Position numbers and translations under genes: made by a program
The notes under the pieces: model-generated
Seen by the model: the letters and a program-made list of their open reading frames with translations, nothing else
Told to the model about the DNA's origin: nothing
Database searches by the model: none
Assembly: GCA_003049485.1 (NCBI GenBank)
Contig: PYST01000057.1
Location: 1 to 64,000 of the forward strand
From: Ophioceras dolichostomum
Lineage: Eukaryota > Ascomycota > Sordariomycetes > Magnaporthales > Ophioceraceae
Direction of reading: 5' to 3'
DNA: 64,000 nucleotides
Shown here: one piece after another, positions 23,557 through 36,100 of the stretch
How positions within the stretch are numbered: position 1 is the stretch's first letter
How the letters are laid out: each line of letters starts with the position of its first letter

Positions 23557-26500
23557 ATGGACCACAGGACGCACCGGACCCCGTCACCGGGCCACCCGCT
23601 CCAGCACGGCTATCAGCTCGACGACAACCCATACAACCGCCATGGCACCCCGGGCAACCTCGATATTCCAATGGGCCCCGGCAGGTACAGCCCAGGCGAC
23701 TCGCTGCATCTGCAAACTGCCGTGAGTCATCCAACGTTGAGATCTAGCAAGGACCACACTCTAACTGACATTCCACAGCAATCGATGGACAACTTAAGCA
23801 ATGCTCCCGGCCCCGGCGGTGCCTACCAACCATCAGGCTTGAGCAATCAGTACCAACACGATGACTACGCTGTCAACCCAGAGCAACACCACGATGCCTA
23901 CTATAACCAGTCATACGATCAGCACCAACAAGATGGTCATCAGGGGTACGATCAGGGCTACGATGTCGACGGGCGCCCGCTCCTGACCCAGGGCCAAGGT
24001 GGGTATGACAATGGCAACGCCGATCAACCCTACCAGGACGATCCGCAGGCGATGAAGGCCGGCGGTGGCGGTGGTGGTGGTGGAGGCAACGGTGGCGGTC
24101 TCAGGAGGTGGAAGACGGTCAAGCAGGTGCTGCTGTACCGCGGAAACCTGGTGCTCGACTGCCCCGTCCCGCCGCGGCTGCTCAGCCAGATCAAGCACGG
24201 CGAGCGCGACGAGTTCACGCACATGCGGTACTCGGCGGCCACGTGCGACCCCAATGACTTCTACGAGAGCCAGTTCACGCTGCGGCAGAAGCTGTTCAGC
24301 AAGCCGCGGCACACTGAGCTGTTCATCGTGGTGACCATGTACAACGAGGACGAGATCCTGTTCGCGCGGACCATGATCGGCGTGTTCAAGAACATCGAGT
24401 ACATGTGCAAGAGGACCGAGAGCAAGACGTGGGGCAAGGACGCCTGGAAGAAGATCGTGGTATGCGTAGTCAGCGACGGCCGGTCCAAGATCAACCCGCG
24501 CACCAAGGCCCTGCTGGCCGGCATGGGCGTGTACCAGGAGGGCATCGCGCGCCAGAACGTCAATGACAAGGAGGTGACGGCGCACATCTACGAGTACACG
24601 ACGCAGGTCGGCATGGCCATCAAGAACGACGTCGTGCAGCTGATCCCCAAGCAGCAGGAGGTGCAGGTCCTGTTCTGCCTCAAGGAGAAGAACCAGAAGA
24701 AGATCAATTCGCACCGCTGGTTCTTCTCTGCCTTCGGCCGCGTGCTGGACCCCAACATCTGCGTGCTCATCGACGCCGGAACGAAGCCCGGCGGCAACTC
24801 CATCTACCACCTCTGGAAGGCCTTCGATCTCGAGCCCATGTGCGCCGGTGCGTGCGGTGAGATTAAGGCTATGTTAGGTACGGACGGGAGCAACTCTTCT
24901 TCTTTGGTTTCTCTGCTGGTAAAGTTAGTTGACTAACTCGGACGTTATAGGTACCGGCGGTAAGAACCTGTTTAACCCCCTGGTTGTGAGTACTGGAGCA
25001 ACTTTTCTTCTTTTTCTCTGCTGGTAAAGTAAGTTTGCTAATTCAGGCGTTATATCTAGGCCGCGCAAAACTTCGAATACAAGATGAGCAACATCCTCGA
25101 CAAGCCGCTCGAGTCCGCCTTCGGCTTCATCTCCGTGCTCCCAGGCGCGTTCTCCGCGTACCGCTACGTGGCGCTGCAGAACGACAAGAACGGCCAGGGC
25201 CCGCTGGAGAAGTACTTCGCGGGCGAGAAGCTGCACGGCGCCGGCGCGGGCATCTTCACGGCCAACATGTACCTGGCCGAGGACCGCATCCTGTGCTTCG
25301 AGCTCGTGACGAAACGCAACTGCCACTGGCTGCTGCAGTACGTCAAGTCGGCCACGGGTGAGACCGACGTGCCCGACACGGCCACGGAGCTGATCCTGCA
25401 GCGCCGCCGCTGGCTGAACGGGTCCTTCTTCGCCGCCATCTACGCCATCGCCCACTTCTACCAGTTCTTCCGCTCCGACCACTCCTTCCTGCGCAAGATC
25501 GCCTTCTTCATCGAGTTCACCTTCAACACCATCAACATGATCTTCGCCTGGTTCGCCATCGGCAACTTCTTCCTCGTCTTCAAGATCCTGACGACGAGTC
25601 TTGGCGACACGTCCCTGCTGGGCACCGTTGGCGAGTACCTGGGCGTGGTGTTTCTCTGGCTCTACGGCATAACGCTGGTCACGTGTTTCGTCTTATCCAT
25701 GGGCAATCGGCCTGCCGGGTCCGGGAAGCTGTATATGGCCATGGTCATCTTCTGGGCTGTCATCTTTGTGTAAGTTTTGGTTGCTCCTCTTCATCAGCCC
25801 CATTCGCCCTTCTCCGAAGAGTATTTCCCCCTCTCATCTTTGGAAAAGACGGTAGTAAGCAAGCAAGCAAGCACCCTCGCTAACATTATGCCTCCTTCCT
25901 ACCTACTCACAGCTACCTCATGTTTGCCGCCATCTACATCACCGTCATCACGATCCAGACCAAGCTCGGCCAAGGCGCGTCCGTCAACGACCTCCTTAAG
26001 GACAAGGTCGTCGTGACGCTGATCCTCTCGCTCATGTCCACGTACGGCATCTGGCTCATTGCCTCGCTCCTGATGTTCGACCCGTGGCACATGTTCTCCT
26101 CGCTGGCGCAGTACATGCTCCTGACCCCGACCTTCACCAACGTGCTCAACGTCTACGCCTTCTGCAACACGCACGACATCTCCTGGGGGACCAAGGGCGA
26201 CGACAAGGCCGAGAAGCTGCCGTCCGTCAGCACCAAGGACGGGCAGGGCAAGGCGGACCTCCCCGACGAGGGCGACCTGAACGCGCAGTACGAGCGCGAG
26301 CTGCAGGTGTTCAGCCGGAAGCCGGTCGTGACCAAGAAGGAGCCCACGCCGTCGCAGCTGGAGGAGAAGCAGATGGATTATTACCGCGGAGTGAGGACGG
26401 GCGTGGTGCTGCTGTGGATGATCACTAATTTTGCGCTGATCGCGGTGGTGCTGTCCACGGCGGGGCTGGACCACATCGCGCCCGGGTCGCTGCAGGAGCA

Positions 26501-26630
26501 GGAGGAGAGGAAGGACAGCCGGGCCACTATCTATATGGGCGTTGTGCTTTACAGCGTCGCGGCGCTGTCGGGCTTTAAGTTCATCGGTGCCTGCTGGTTC
26601 TTGGTTGTGCGCATGTTCCGTGGTGTCTGA
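23557..26630 (+). CDS. chs-1: Chitin synthase, class III-like
   Basis: Five exons (23557-23721, 23779-24877, 24951-24985, 25060-25769, 25913-26630) give 908 aa. The enzyme polymerises chitin from UDP-GlcNAc at the plasma membrane. After a disordered Gln/Gly/Tyr-rich N-terminus come the conserved blocks [35 protein letters not shown] and [20 protein letters not shown], then [14 protein letters not shown] (EDR near residue 507), QRRRW (547-551) and ISWGT. Several C-terminal membrane segments follow. The block [20 protein letters not shown] with [14 protein letters not shown], and the overall length, resemble class III enzymes (Neurospora chs-1). Classes I and II are less likely. Exon 3 is only 35 nt and its flanking introns are related in sequence. 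The first intron is 57 nt, in frame and open, so retention would add 19 residues. Confidence 0.94.
24878..24950 (+). other. Chitin synthase intron 2, paralogous to intron 3
   Basis: 73-nt intron (GTACGG...TATAG). It shares GGAGCAACT (24887-24895), a TTCTTCTTT tract and the 17-mer TTCTCTGCTGGTAAAGT (24909-24925) with the next intron. A GACTAAC branch-like site follows. The order and spacing of shared blocks match throughout. Confidence 0.85.
24986..25059 (+). other. Chitin synthase intron 3, paralogous to intron 2
   Basis: 74-nt intron (GTGAGT...ATCTAG) after the 35-nt exon. The shared blocks are GGAGCAACT (24995-25003), the CT-rich tract, TTCTCTGCTGGTAAAGT (25014-25030), a GCTAATTC branch-like region and GCGTTAT near the acceptor. 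It differs from intron 2 by substitutions and small indels. Confidence 0.85.
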
Positions 26631-27799
26631 TTTTTCCTCTTTTTTTTCTCTTCTCCTCTTCTCTTCCGCTGTTTTCTTTTCTTCGGATTTGCTTGGCTCT
26701 TTTTTTTTTTCATACTTTTTTGGTCTTTTTTTTCATACATCTTTGGTCTTTTTCTCCCCCTCTTCGTCATGTTGTCAAGAACAAGAAATTCCCAATCCTC
26801 ACGCTTACCGATAATGGATGGATCAACACCCCCCGTTTTACCTTTTTATCCTTCTTGGCGCCTTCGACTACAAAAGATTCGAAAAAGAAACAGACCTGAG
26901 GGAGTAACGTGAAAACGAACGACATTAACCTTTTTTTTTCACTTCATTTGCCCTTTTTCGGTGTGCTTTGCTGCTGCTTCTCCTCGCTTCATTCAGTTTG
27001 GGTGAGTTATGAGGGCTTGACGTCTTCCTCCTCTGGACATCAATGGCAATAAACTATGGGAGTTTGCATTTGCTTCTGTTCTGAATCTCCATGGTTTTAT
27101 TCTCTCTTCGTTTTTTCCATAGTGTGCTCTTCGTAGGTAGCTGTTTCTCTCACTTTTTTTCTGTTGTGTGCGTTGGAAATAATACCCCTCACACCGTCAC
27201 CCGTCTCCTCGTGTCATAAGAAGCGTCTTTAGCACAAGTAAACGTCCGCACAACATTTCATGCTCTGTTTGGGGATGCTTTGTTATTTTCCTGTGCCTTC
27301 TCGCATGCAGCTTTTGTGAAAGGTAGCAGAGGGAGGAACGAATGAGTTCTATGTAGACCAATGAAGCCAGCAAGTTGGCTTTGTCGTGATCAGGTACGGC
27401 ACCTATCAATCGAATTCAGACATTTGAAGAACGTCCGTTACTAGGTAGCTAGAGTGTATACCCAATCGTCCTTGACTTCTATGTATACGATAACAGCCAG
27501 TCCATTCTCTGCTGTTTCTCTCCTCCACCTATCCGTGTGGTGACGAGAGCGCTATGTAAAGGTACACTTGCTGTTGACGCATCACGACTATAAGGGGGCA
27601 CGTCTACAGGCCTGAACGTCTCCCAGTGACCTGAGTCTGGCCTTCCTCCCAACACGGCCGACTCTCAAACAACACATTAGGAAGTCAGGCAAAACAACAA
27701 AGCAAGGCAGACACTGGCCTCCATAAACTGTCTAACATTGGAGGAGGGGGGGTGGAATTTCTACTGTCCCTTTGTGGAAACCTTCTTTTTTTTTATTTT
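26631..27799. other. Convergent intergenic region, chitin synthase / SLY1
   Basis: Long T-rich stretches (26636-26770, 26930-27160) probably hold the chitin synthase 3' UTR. The SLY1 3' flank is at the far end. Two TAGGTAG motifs lie near 27133 and 27442. No gene was recognised. Confidence 0.6.
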
Positions 27800-30366
27800 T
27801 TAATTCGACGCAACCTCCTTCCCGAGCTTCTCAAGCTCCTGCGCAACAAACTCGCTCGCATTAAGCATCTCCGTGCTCCCGTAGACGACCCTACGGCGAG
27901 ACCGATCAGACCCTCCACCGCTGCCAACGCCGACCCCGCCGACGACGCTGCCGACTCCCCCTCCGCCGCCACCACCGCCGCCCGTCCGCGCGACCCACTC
28001 CTGCAGGTTGCCGTACTCGTCCATGCTGCCTCCCCCCACGGTGAACACGACCGCCTCCGTGAAGCCCTGCCTGCGCTGCCCGAACGACGCCGTGGCGGCC
28101 GAGCCGGGCCCGGCTCCCCCAGGCCCACCGGGCGGGATCGAGCCGCCACCACCTGCAGAAGACGACGAGGAGGAGGAGGGACCGAGGCCGCCGCTTCCGG
28201 AGCGGATCGCGGCGGGGGTGGGCATGATCCCCCTCGCGTTGGCGGAGCGCGGGTCGAAGTACAGGTAGTGCTCCGTCTTGGCGATGGCGGAGGAGCTCGC
28301 GGCCGAGGGGTCCATGATGGATTCGACGATCTTAGTGATGGTCAGATCGCGGTTCGCGGGCAGGAAGTTCTTGATGCCGCCGATGAGCGAGTCGAAGTTG
28401 GCCGTCAGCGCCGTGGTGGGCACGCCGGATTCCTTCAGCCTGTCCGTGAGCCGGGAGGAGATGTTGGAGAAGCGGCCGAAGAGGTCTGAGCCGCTCTGCT
28501 GCGGTTGGGTTGTTGAGGAATTGATGGTGCCCAACTGGGTCATCTTGGTCGTTGCACGAACTCTGTAGATTTGGGGAATTTGCTACTGATCAGCTTCCAA
28601 CTTAGTAACAAGAAAGGCTGGAGGATGGGTTGTATATCCTTACTGTCGCACATAGGCCAGACATGTGCCATCCACGCCGGCAGACGTCATCGCCTCCTCG
28701 AACTGCTGCCACTCGAGCCTGTTCACCTCCTGCTCTGTGCTCAGGAACCATATGATAAACAGGCGCAGCTTGTCTAGTGGCTGGGTTCCCCTGTTCTCGT
28801 CCTTAAGAATCTCAAGCATCTGAGCCTTGGTCTGCTTGGACACGTTCTCCTCGAGCTGGAAGTAGTTGTCAAGCTGGCGGTTCTTGATGCCCGTCAGCAG
28901 CGCGGCGAGGATGTTCATGTGCATATCCAGGACAGCTTTGCGCTCGCGCAGCTCCGGCAGGAGTGTGATCGCAGCCTTCAGGTGCTGAGCGCTGGCGCTG
29001 GTATCGTTCTGGAGGTCCTCGAGCGTCGTCACGCCCGTCTTCTTGGTGATGGCCGCGGCATCGTCCTTGTACTTCGTAAGCTCTGCATCGATATCCTCGG
29101 CCACCTGGGGGAACGGCACGCCCGCGTTGCGCTCCCAGAAGAAATCGTTGGCGGCGAGGTCGTAGGCCTTGCGCGTGACGCCCTTGGCAGGATGTTCCTC
29201 GTCTACAGGCGTCTCGATCGTGATGCGGTTTAGCTTCATGTTGAGCACGTCGTGTACGAGCGACTGGTACGTCCATGAGTGCGACAGCATCGGTATCAGG
29301 TCCACATTGCGGTCCAGCAGTATCAACACAGGTCGGGGAGCTGGGGCTCCCGAGACAGTCGCAGCGCGGTTGTTCGATGCGGAGAAGAGGTTGTCTTTTG
29401 AGTTGAGAATGTGGTCGCGGAGTTTGCGGTCCAGCTTAGCTGCGATCATCTCGGCCGCCGCGCCTTTTGGGCATCGAATGATGGGAATGACGCCTGGTTG
29501 AGGGGACAAGAGTCAGTAAAGGCATTTGGCAAACATGCCGAGAGGGAGGGAACGCCAGCTCACCCATCGTCACCACGACACTGAAGAGGCCACTGACGAT
29601 CCTGTCTATTACATGATCCAGCTCCTCGTCCTTGGTCTTGGCGCTATTCAGAGCCCAGTATGTATGCTCCTTCTGCATGCCTAGGCTGAACAGATCCTTT
29701 TCCGCAACGACGAAGTTTAGGTACTGGTCGAAGAGTTGTGAAATATGTTCGGAAGTGCCAGCAGCTGCGGTTTGTGCAGCGAAGTCCTCGAGTAGGGGAC
29801 GGGGTATCGAAGAGAGGAAGTTGATGTACGCGGGGGAGTAGAGGCCCTTCTGGAGGTCGTTCGTTATAGTCTGGAGGTTCTCATGGCTCGGTTCTAGGAG
29901 GTAGATGACGGGAACATCTGGTATGGTGTGCCTCGAGGCTGAGACGTGCCTATAAGATCGCAAAAGGAGAGGTTAAAAAGTCTGTCTCGACTAGAAGCAG
30001 TACCTCCGCCAAGAGACTCCTTCTCTGGTCTCGCTACGCACATGTGCATTGTGACGCCCATTGAACGCAAGTCGCTCACACGCAGAACACTGCTGATCAC
30101 ATCCCGGCCGAGATCGTCAAACACCAAAACTTTCCAGATCGGGTCTCCGTCCGCGTTCAGGATTGGTGATGATGGCCCCAGAGCCCCGTTGGCCAGGGGC
30201 TCCTCGTCACTGGAGTCGACGGCATGGTTGAGGTTCAAGATTTTCTTCAGCGACGCTGTGTTTGGGTTAGTTGGACATTCGATAGCTCATAAAAAAAAAT
30301 CTGCTGGCGGGAGGACGGAGTCGAACCTATTTGGCGATCTCGCAGGGAGTTGCCCCGCGTAGCCAT
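27800..30366 (-). CDS. SLY1: Sly1, Sec1/Munc18 protein of ER-Golgi fusion
   Basis: Five exons (30366-30327, 30255-30042, 29949-29564, 29493-28644, 28562-27800) join in frame to 750 aa. Sly1 binds the syntaxin Sed5/Ufe1 and drives SNARE assembly in ER-Golgi transport. The first junction turns RDRQI|ASLKKILNLN into the standard Sly1 N-terminus. Further blocks are WKVLVFDDLGRDVISSVLRV, IPDVPVIYLLEPSHENLQTI, RPVLILLDRNVDLIPMLSHS, YDLAANDFFWERNAGVPFPQ and a late VVFTVGGGSMDEYGNLQEW. The 40-nt first exon and the AT|G junction at 30042/29949 are needed to keep frame. A Gly/Ser/Pro-rich insertion in the last exon (about 28080-28200) precedes the VFTVGGGS block and may be a loop expansion. Transcription converges with the chitin synthase and diverges from the CCCH gene. 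Confidence 0.95.
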
Positions 30367-33153
30367 GGTCGATGACCCAGGAGGGCGAGGATCGGAATCG
30401 TCGATGCTTCAGAGAGCGCAGCGTTTCGAGTGTAGTGAACTAGGATCAATAAAGGAAGCCGTTATCAAGCACACTCCAAGGCGATGGCGCGATGTGCAAG
30501 CCGGCGAGTCGGCGGAGGTGGATTCGTCCAGGAGGCAATGGGGGGAAGGCGGTGGCTATTATCGTGTGTGGTTTGCCAGGTGGCCTCGACTTCTAGGCTG
30601 GGGAGCTCCAGTGACGTATCCACGCAGCCCACGACCAAATTTGTAGATTGGGCGCACAGCCCACGACCTGGTTCTCGCCGTGGAATCCTTGCGACCAAAA
30701 AGAAGCTTGGGACAAGCTCTGCGCTCAGAGCACACGACGGATTGATGCTTGGTCTAAGTCGTAGCTTGGCACCTCGATTGTCAATGTCAGGATCTCCATC
30801 ACAGGACCACCGTCCCCAGCAGATTCAGCTATTCCTATTTGGTATTGGCCTTGGCCGGCGGGACCTCGATTGGCGGGGTAGCTCTTCACCAAATATTGCT
30901 GCAAAGCGACATCGAGTCGGAATTCGGAAAATCACAATATCCGACCCAGCCAGCCCGAGTTCTAAACACAGCTGCAATGTGGGGCTTGTGCCTTGAATGC
31001 AGCCACTCAAAGGCGGCGCTTGCCACACAGGGACAGCTGGCGGCTGATTGCGAAACACCGCCAACTTTTCTTCTGCTTTCAACGACTTGCCATTCCGCTT
31101 CGTCTCCCTTCCTTCTCCCCGACACCCAAATCGCATCCATCATTTTTGAACTCGAAAGTCGACTCTCCATCTCCGCCCGCGCTCGCTGTACACGTTCGTA
31201 TCGCTCGCAGAGATCGATTATCTGTGCTTTGGCTCTTTTGAAGAAGAATTTCTGGTCTTGGGCTTATCCGACCGCGTGTCCCAAGGGCGCCCCTCCTGCG
31301 CTCCAGACTCGCTGTGCTGGCCGATTGAAATAGACAGCCAAAATCTCCACGAAGATCTCTCTTGTTGTTGTCTACCTACATACCAGAAATAGCTCTCCTG
31401 CTTCAGGGTCTGCTTCAGGACCATGTCGTAACTTTAGCCTTTCGTCGCTGAAGGCGTGGGGGAACTCGCCATAAGGTGTCGCTCAGGCGGTAGGAAAGAG
31501 GATAGGTTTGACGCTGCGAGAAACAGCAGGTTCTGTTGTTTGCGTCTGGTCGCCGGGTAGGTCTGCATCACACCCAACCCCCCATCTTCCCCTTCCCCTT
31601 CCCCTTTCCCTTGCCCTTATCTCTCTCACCATCGCAAGCACGCATCCAGCCCTCGATCAGCATTGTATCTTGTCGATATCTATCATTTCTTTTGTTCGAA
31701 ACAAATTTGCCATCTGTTGGACCGGTCCCGCTCCGCGCAATTTAAATGCGTGTGCTACAGGGTCGAGAAAATGGTAGAGCAATCCGTCCGGACTGTGCTT
31801 TGGGGCTGGCTTGCGGTATCTAGCGGGGAGCTGCGCTCAAAGAAATGCACCTACAAAATTGAGGGACGACAGAAGGAGGAAGAGTTGAGAACCTAGTCTG
31901 CCTGCCTGCCTGCCTGCCTTTCGGATCCTGAATCCATCCCCTCTGTCCGCCTCAAGAGGCATATCGAGGGGCACAGGAGGATGGCCGGGAAGTGTTCATG
32001 CTGTTCTTGCTTGTGGACCCCCTAACATTCACCCAAAACTCACCCAGCCTGGTAAGGAGGGACACGGCTGTTATGGAGGGCTAGCAATAGGCCGCGAAGA
32101 CGGAAAATGAACGCGAGACCGTTTGGAGCTCTGTCTGCATCTGCAGCGGCAATCCAATCCGCAGTTCCCGCCGAAAACACTCAGTTGGGCTGACGGCCAG
32201 GATCGTGGGGGTTGGTGTCAGGCCTGCGGCAGGGCACAGGGAGCTCGAATGGGCCTGAGTTGGTTCCTCGAACAGCAGGTGGGCGGGCAACTGGACATCA
32301 GGCAACATCAGCGACCCCCGATCAGTCAAGCAAAAGTCACCTTGGACAATTATCCTCCGGTCCCTTCACCTCAATTCACAGTCCTCGACGATCCGGCATT
32401 TGGCCTCAACGGACGCCGTTGCCCCCCGGCCACAACTCCCGACAAAGAGCAAGCTGCTCACTTCCTTGCAATGCCCCTTGTTGTTCACGAACACTGCAGC
32501 ACAACACACAGCACCGGCCCGTCTCTCCTTGTTGGTTCTTGCAGCTGATTGGCTTACCCGAACTAGGCTCCGCAGCTTTTCTTTTTTCGGTATAGCCGTA
32601 TTCTCGGATCCTTCACCCAGCTGGGGATAAATACGTCCACCCCCCCTCCCACACCATTCACTGGGTACAACCTTGGTTTTGTGGGCACGAAACGCACCAA
32701 GACCCACAAAATCTCTGATAAGACGACACCCCTATTATCATATCGTCATAACCATTAACTGCCGTCGTGCGAGACTCGAGGCCCTCCAGACTGGATTGGC
32801 TGTGTACCCGTTTTCCCTGCGCGTTAGGGTGGTTAGAAAGAGGCCTGGGGAATACCTGGGTGGTTTGCTTGGCCGCTTGCTTGTCGCTCGTTCAAAAACT
32901 TGGCTATCTTCTACTTCGAGGGCGGACAAATGCACACGCCCATTTGCAGCTAGCGAGGCCTGGTTTCATCCCAGGTGAGTTTCGCCCCCCTGTTCATGCT
33001 GCCGTCTGGTGGTTCTGCCAGCCCACCTCCCCGCCCATGCCCCCATTAATGCATCACATGTCCAATCCTGGTCACGTGTATATACCACCACCCCCTTTCT
33101 GATGAGAGTCAACGACTAAGACTCAAGCACCTCAGGCAGGGCACAACAAGGCC
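30367..33153. other. 2.8-kb divergent intergenic region
   Basis: This is promoter space for SLY1 (minus) and the CCCH gene (plus). It contains CCTTCCCCTT-type pyrimidine runs at 31588-31612, (TGCC)n at 31899-31919, a TATA-like GATAAATA near 32624 and a probable leader intron. Open frames of up to 164 codons show no family signature. Confidence 0.5.
32975..33135 (+). other. Probable 5'-UTR intron of the CCCH gene
   Basis: CAG|GTGAGT at 32972-32980 and CACCTCAG at 33128-33135, with ACTAAGAC about 20 nt before the acceptor, make a good 161-nt intron that ends 18 nt before the ATG. A TCACGTGTATATA stretch inside it could instead be promoter, so this needs RNA data. Confidence 0.35.
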
Positions 33154-36100
33154 ATGGCCCAACAACAAGGACCCCAGTATCACCACTTCAGTGGAAATGG
33201 TGGCACTGGGGCGGTAGATCATCATCTAGCTGCTGCACAAGGTTTCCCATCAGACACACCTGCCGAGGGAGCTGCGTTCTACGGCTCACTTGGCGGACTC
33301 CAGCCAGGGCACTCACAACCATCGGGCGTCGCCCATGGACTTCCGTATGATGCTGGACAGGCATATGCTTCGAGTGCCTTCTTCGGGACCGAAACTGCTG
33401 CGTTTGGCTACCCACGCCAGCCACAACAACAGGCTCCTGAGGAGATCGCTTCCTCCCGCCCCGGGTACAGCACATTCTCGTCTTCGGCCTTCCCAAGTAG
33501 TCATCATGGCCATCCTAGCGAGTACTCAGCGCCGGAGCCCCAGACACAATATCATGATGCATATCCAGCTGGTATATACGGGCAACACCAGGAGGTCACA
33601 GCGGTGCAGCAATATGGCCGCCATCCTCAGTCTCAGCCCCAATCACAACCACAACCTCAGACTCAACCTCAGCCTCATGGCGTCTATCGTGTCCCTGGGC
33701 AGCAAGACGGTCAGTTTTATATGGCAGGGCAGGAGTTCCAGTCGCCGCAGATTCAACAGACGCAACATCACCAACCGCCGCAGCACCAGGCACAACAGAT
33801 GCAACAAATGCAGCACATGCAGATGGCGCAACAGCAACACCAGCCGCGGCCTCAAGGCCAGCAACAACACATTCAGCAGGTCCCAGTGCAGCAGCAACAC
33901 CTCATTCAGCAGCCGCATCAAGTCCAGCAACCTCACCAAGTCCAACAGCAGTTGCAACCACTCCAAGTACAACAACAACAGCAGCAGCAGCAGCAGCATC
34001 AGGTGCCTCAACACCAAATGACACAGCAACAACTTTTGCAGCAGCAACAACTACAACGGCAGCAGATGCAGCTTCAGCGACAGCAGCAACCCCAACAGCA
34101 ACCGCAGCAGCAGCCACATCAACCACAACAGTCAGCCTTTCCAGGGGGTCAAGTCAATTCTCCTTCGTTCAGCTACGCACCTGTTCACCCGATCAACAAC
34201 AGCCCGCATGACCGAGTGTCGTCAACGATGCAATTTGCTACCAATAATATTGCTCCCACTCACAGTCCAGCCCCAGCCAAGACTCCGTCGCCATCACCTG
34301 CCCAGTTTCATCAGCCATCAGCTTCTGCGGCACCTCCTACCTCGAGATTCATCACATCGAAATTCCAGCCATCAGAGCCGCCACACATACAACAAGTAAC
34401 CGCAGTTCCGGTCGAGCAGCCATGGCAAGCTGGGCTTCCAGCCGGCACGCCTTCGGGCCAACCTCCAGTCAATGTCTCCTCTGCCCCGCCCACGCAGGCT
34501 CCGTCCTCTAACGCATCGGCACCTCGCCCTGTCCCGAAAACATCGGCTGCTAGAAAGGCTGCTGCTGCTGCTGCTGCAAACCAGGTTAACGCAGCCGCAG
34601 TTGCCACGTCAAATCGCCCCCTAGCTGCTCAACCTACCCCCCTTCAGCCCCAACAACCCGCTTCCCAACCCCCGACCGCCAACCCTGCATTCGCCCAACC
34701 GGCAAATAGCTCGCCTGTGTCGAATCAACCCCCGGCCCAAAAGTCATCATCAAGTCTTCAGTCGTCGGCCAAGTCAGCATCTGGCCTGCCTGAGCGGGAT
34801 ATGAATGTGGCCCGCCTAAGTGGACCTCGCATCTCTTGGCCAGGAATGTCCAATGTTGTTATCGGGAATAGTGTGCCCCTGGCAGGGTCGGTACCCCGCG
34901 ACTCTGTTGTGTTTCTAGATCCGGAGAAGAGGTTAGGTTTGGACGTAATGGGCCGTGGCGATCCGCTCCCTGGTGAGCTGATGAGGCAGTTTGTAAAGTC
35001 GAACGAAGGGCAGGCCAACGAGGGCAATATCGATGGCAAACTTAAGGCCCTCGAGACCATTCTGCAGAAGGACTTTGGCCTCGGTAAGTCGAGTCCCAAA
35101 CTCAGGCCCCGGCGGAACGGTCTGGACTTTTCGCTAACTCACTTTCTTCCAGTTCTCCCTCCAGGAATGCGAGCCGAGCTCCGTGAACTGGCTCTCAAAG
35201 ACGACTCTGTAAGTACACATTTCATATGACTCAGCCCTTCACCCCCTGCACGTCTTAGAAAGTACCTGTTCTCGCGATGTTCGTCCTGAAAGCTCCGAGC
35301 TCCTGTCAAATGCTTTCAGAAATCGGGATCATGTCTGCTCCTCTGTTTCCGCGCATACTGTAGTACTTTAGCGCCGATCAGATCTGTAGTATCTTTGCTT
35401 TGCCAACCTTCCTCGCATGATAATTCTGGGCCCTGCGCGGAGACCCGACGAGTTCTTCTGGGAATGCTTTAGGCTGATGGTTTTCCACAACCAACACTTT
35501 AGGAACCTGACCGCAACCGGGAACGACCGTCCGATCCCGCCGAGGCGGCCGCATGGGATGCCATCGGCCTCGTGTTTATCAAGAACAGCCAACGAGGCGA
35601 CGCCGCCATCAAACAGGCAGTTAAGAACTTTGGTGACCTGATCAAGGGATTTGCCGAGAGGATAAAGCAGACTAAGCAGCAGCTCGAGGCCGCGGAGTCC
35701 GCAGGAGCAAAGGGGGCGGCTGATGTGCCTCGACTAAAAGATGCGCTAGCTCTGGAGCAGAAGTTGATGCATAAGGCTGTCGACGCCGCCTATGAAACCG
35801 GTGATGATCAAGTGCTCGAGAACCTCGGTAGCAACCGGCCGCTGGTGGCAAACCTGGTTACTGCGCTCAGGGACTGCTATAACTCTGGCGACTTCAACGG
35901 GGAGTTCCCCAAGGCGGTCCTCCGTCTGATGTCGCTCTTCATCTCACTCCCCGAAGAGCTCTTGATCCAGCGCCTCAAGTTCGACAAGATCCAAAAGAGG
36001 TTTCTGGCCAAGGGCGATGAGGAAGTCAAGCGTCTGATGAATGAAGTGGCAGCAATTATCAGTTCTGGCAAGGATAGCAACGACTCGGATGACAAGCCGC

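Noticed and set aside
23911..24810. 299-codon minus-strand frame inside the chitin synthase
   Set aside because: Leu/Val/Arg-rich antisense shadow of a clearly identified exon.
30300..30345. tRNA T-arm-like sequence (GGTTCGACTCC on the minus strand) followed by a T run
   Set aside because: It lies at the SLY1 exon 1/intron 1 boundary. No acceptor, D or anticodon stem can be folded around it, and the GTTCGA is the intron donor region.
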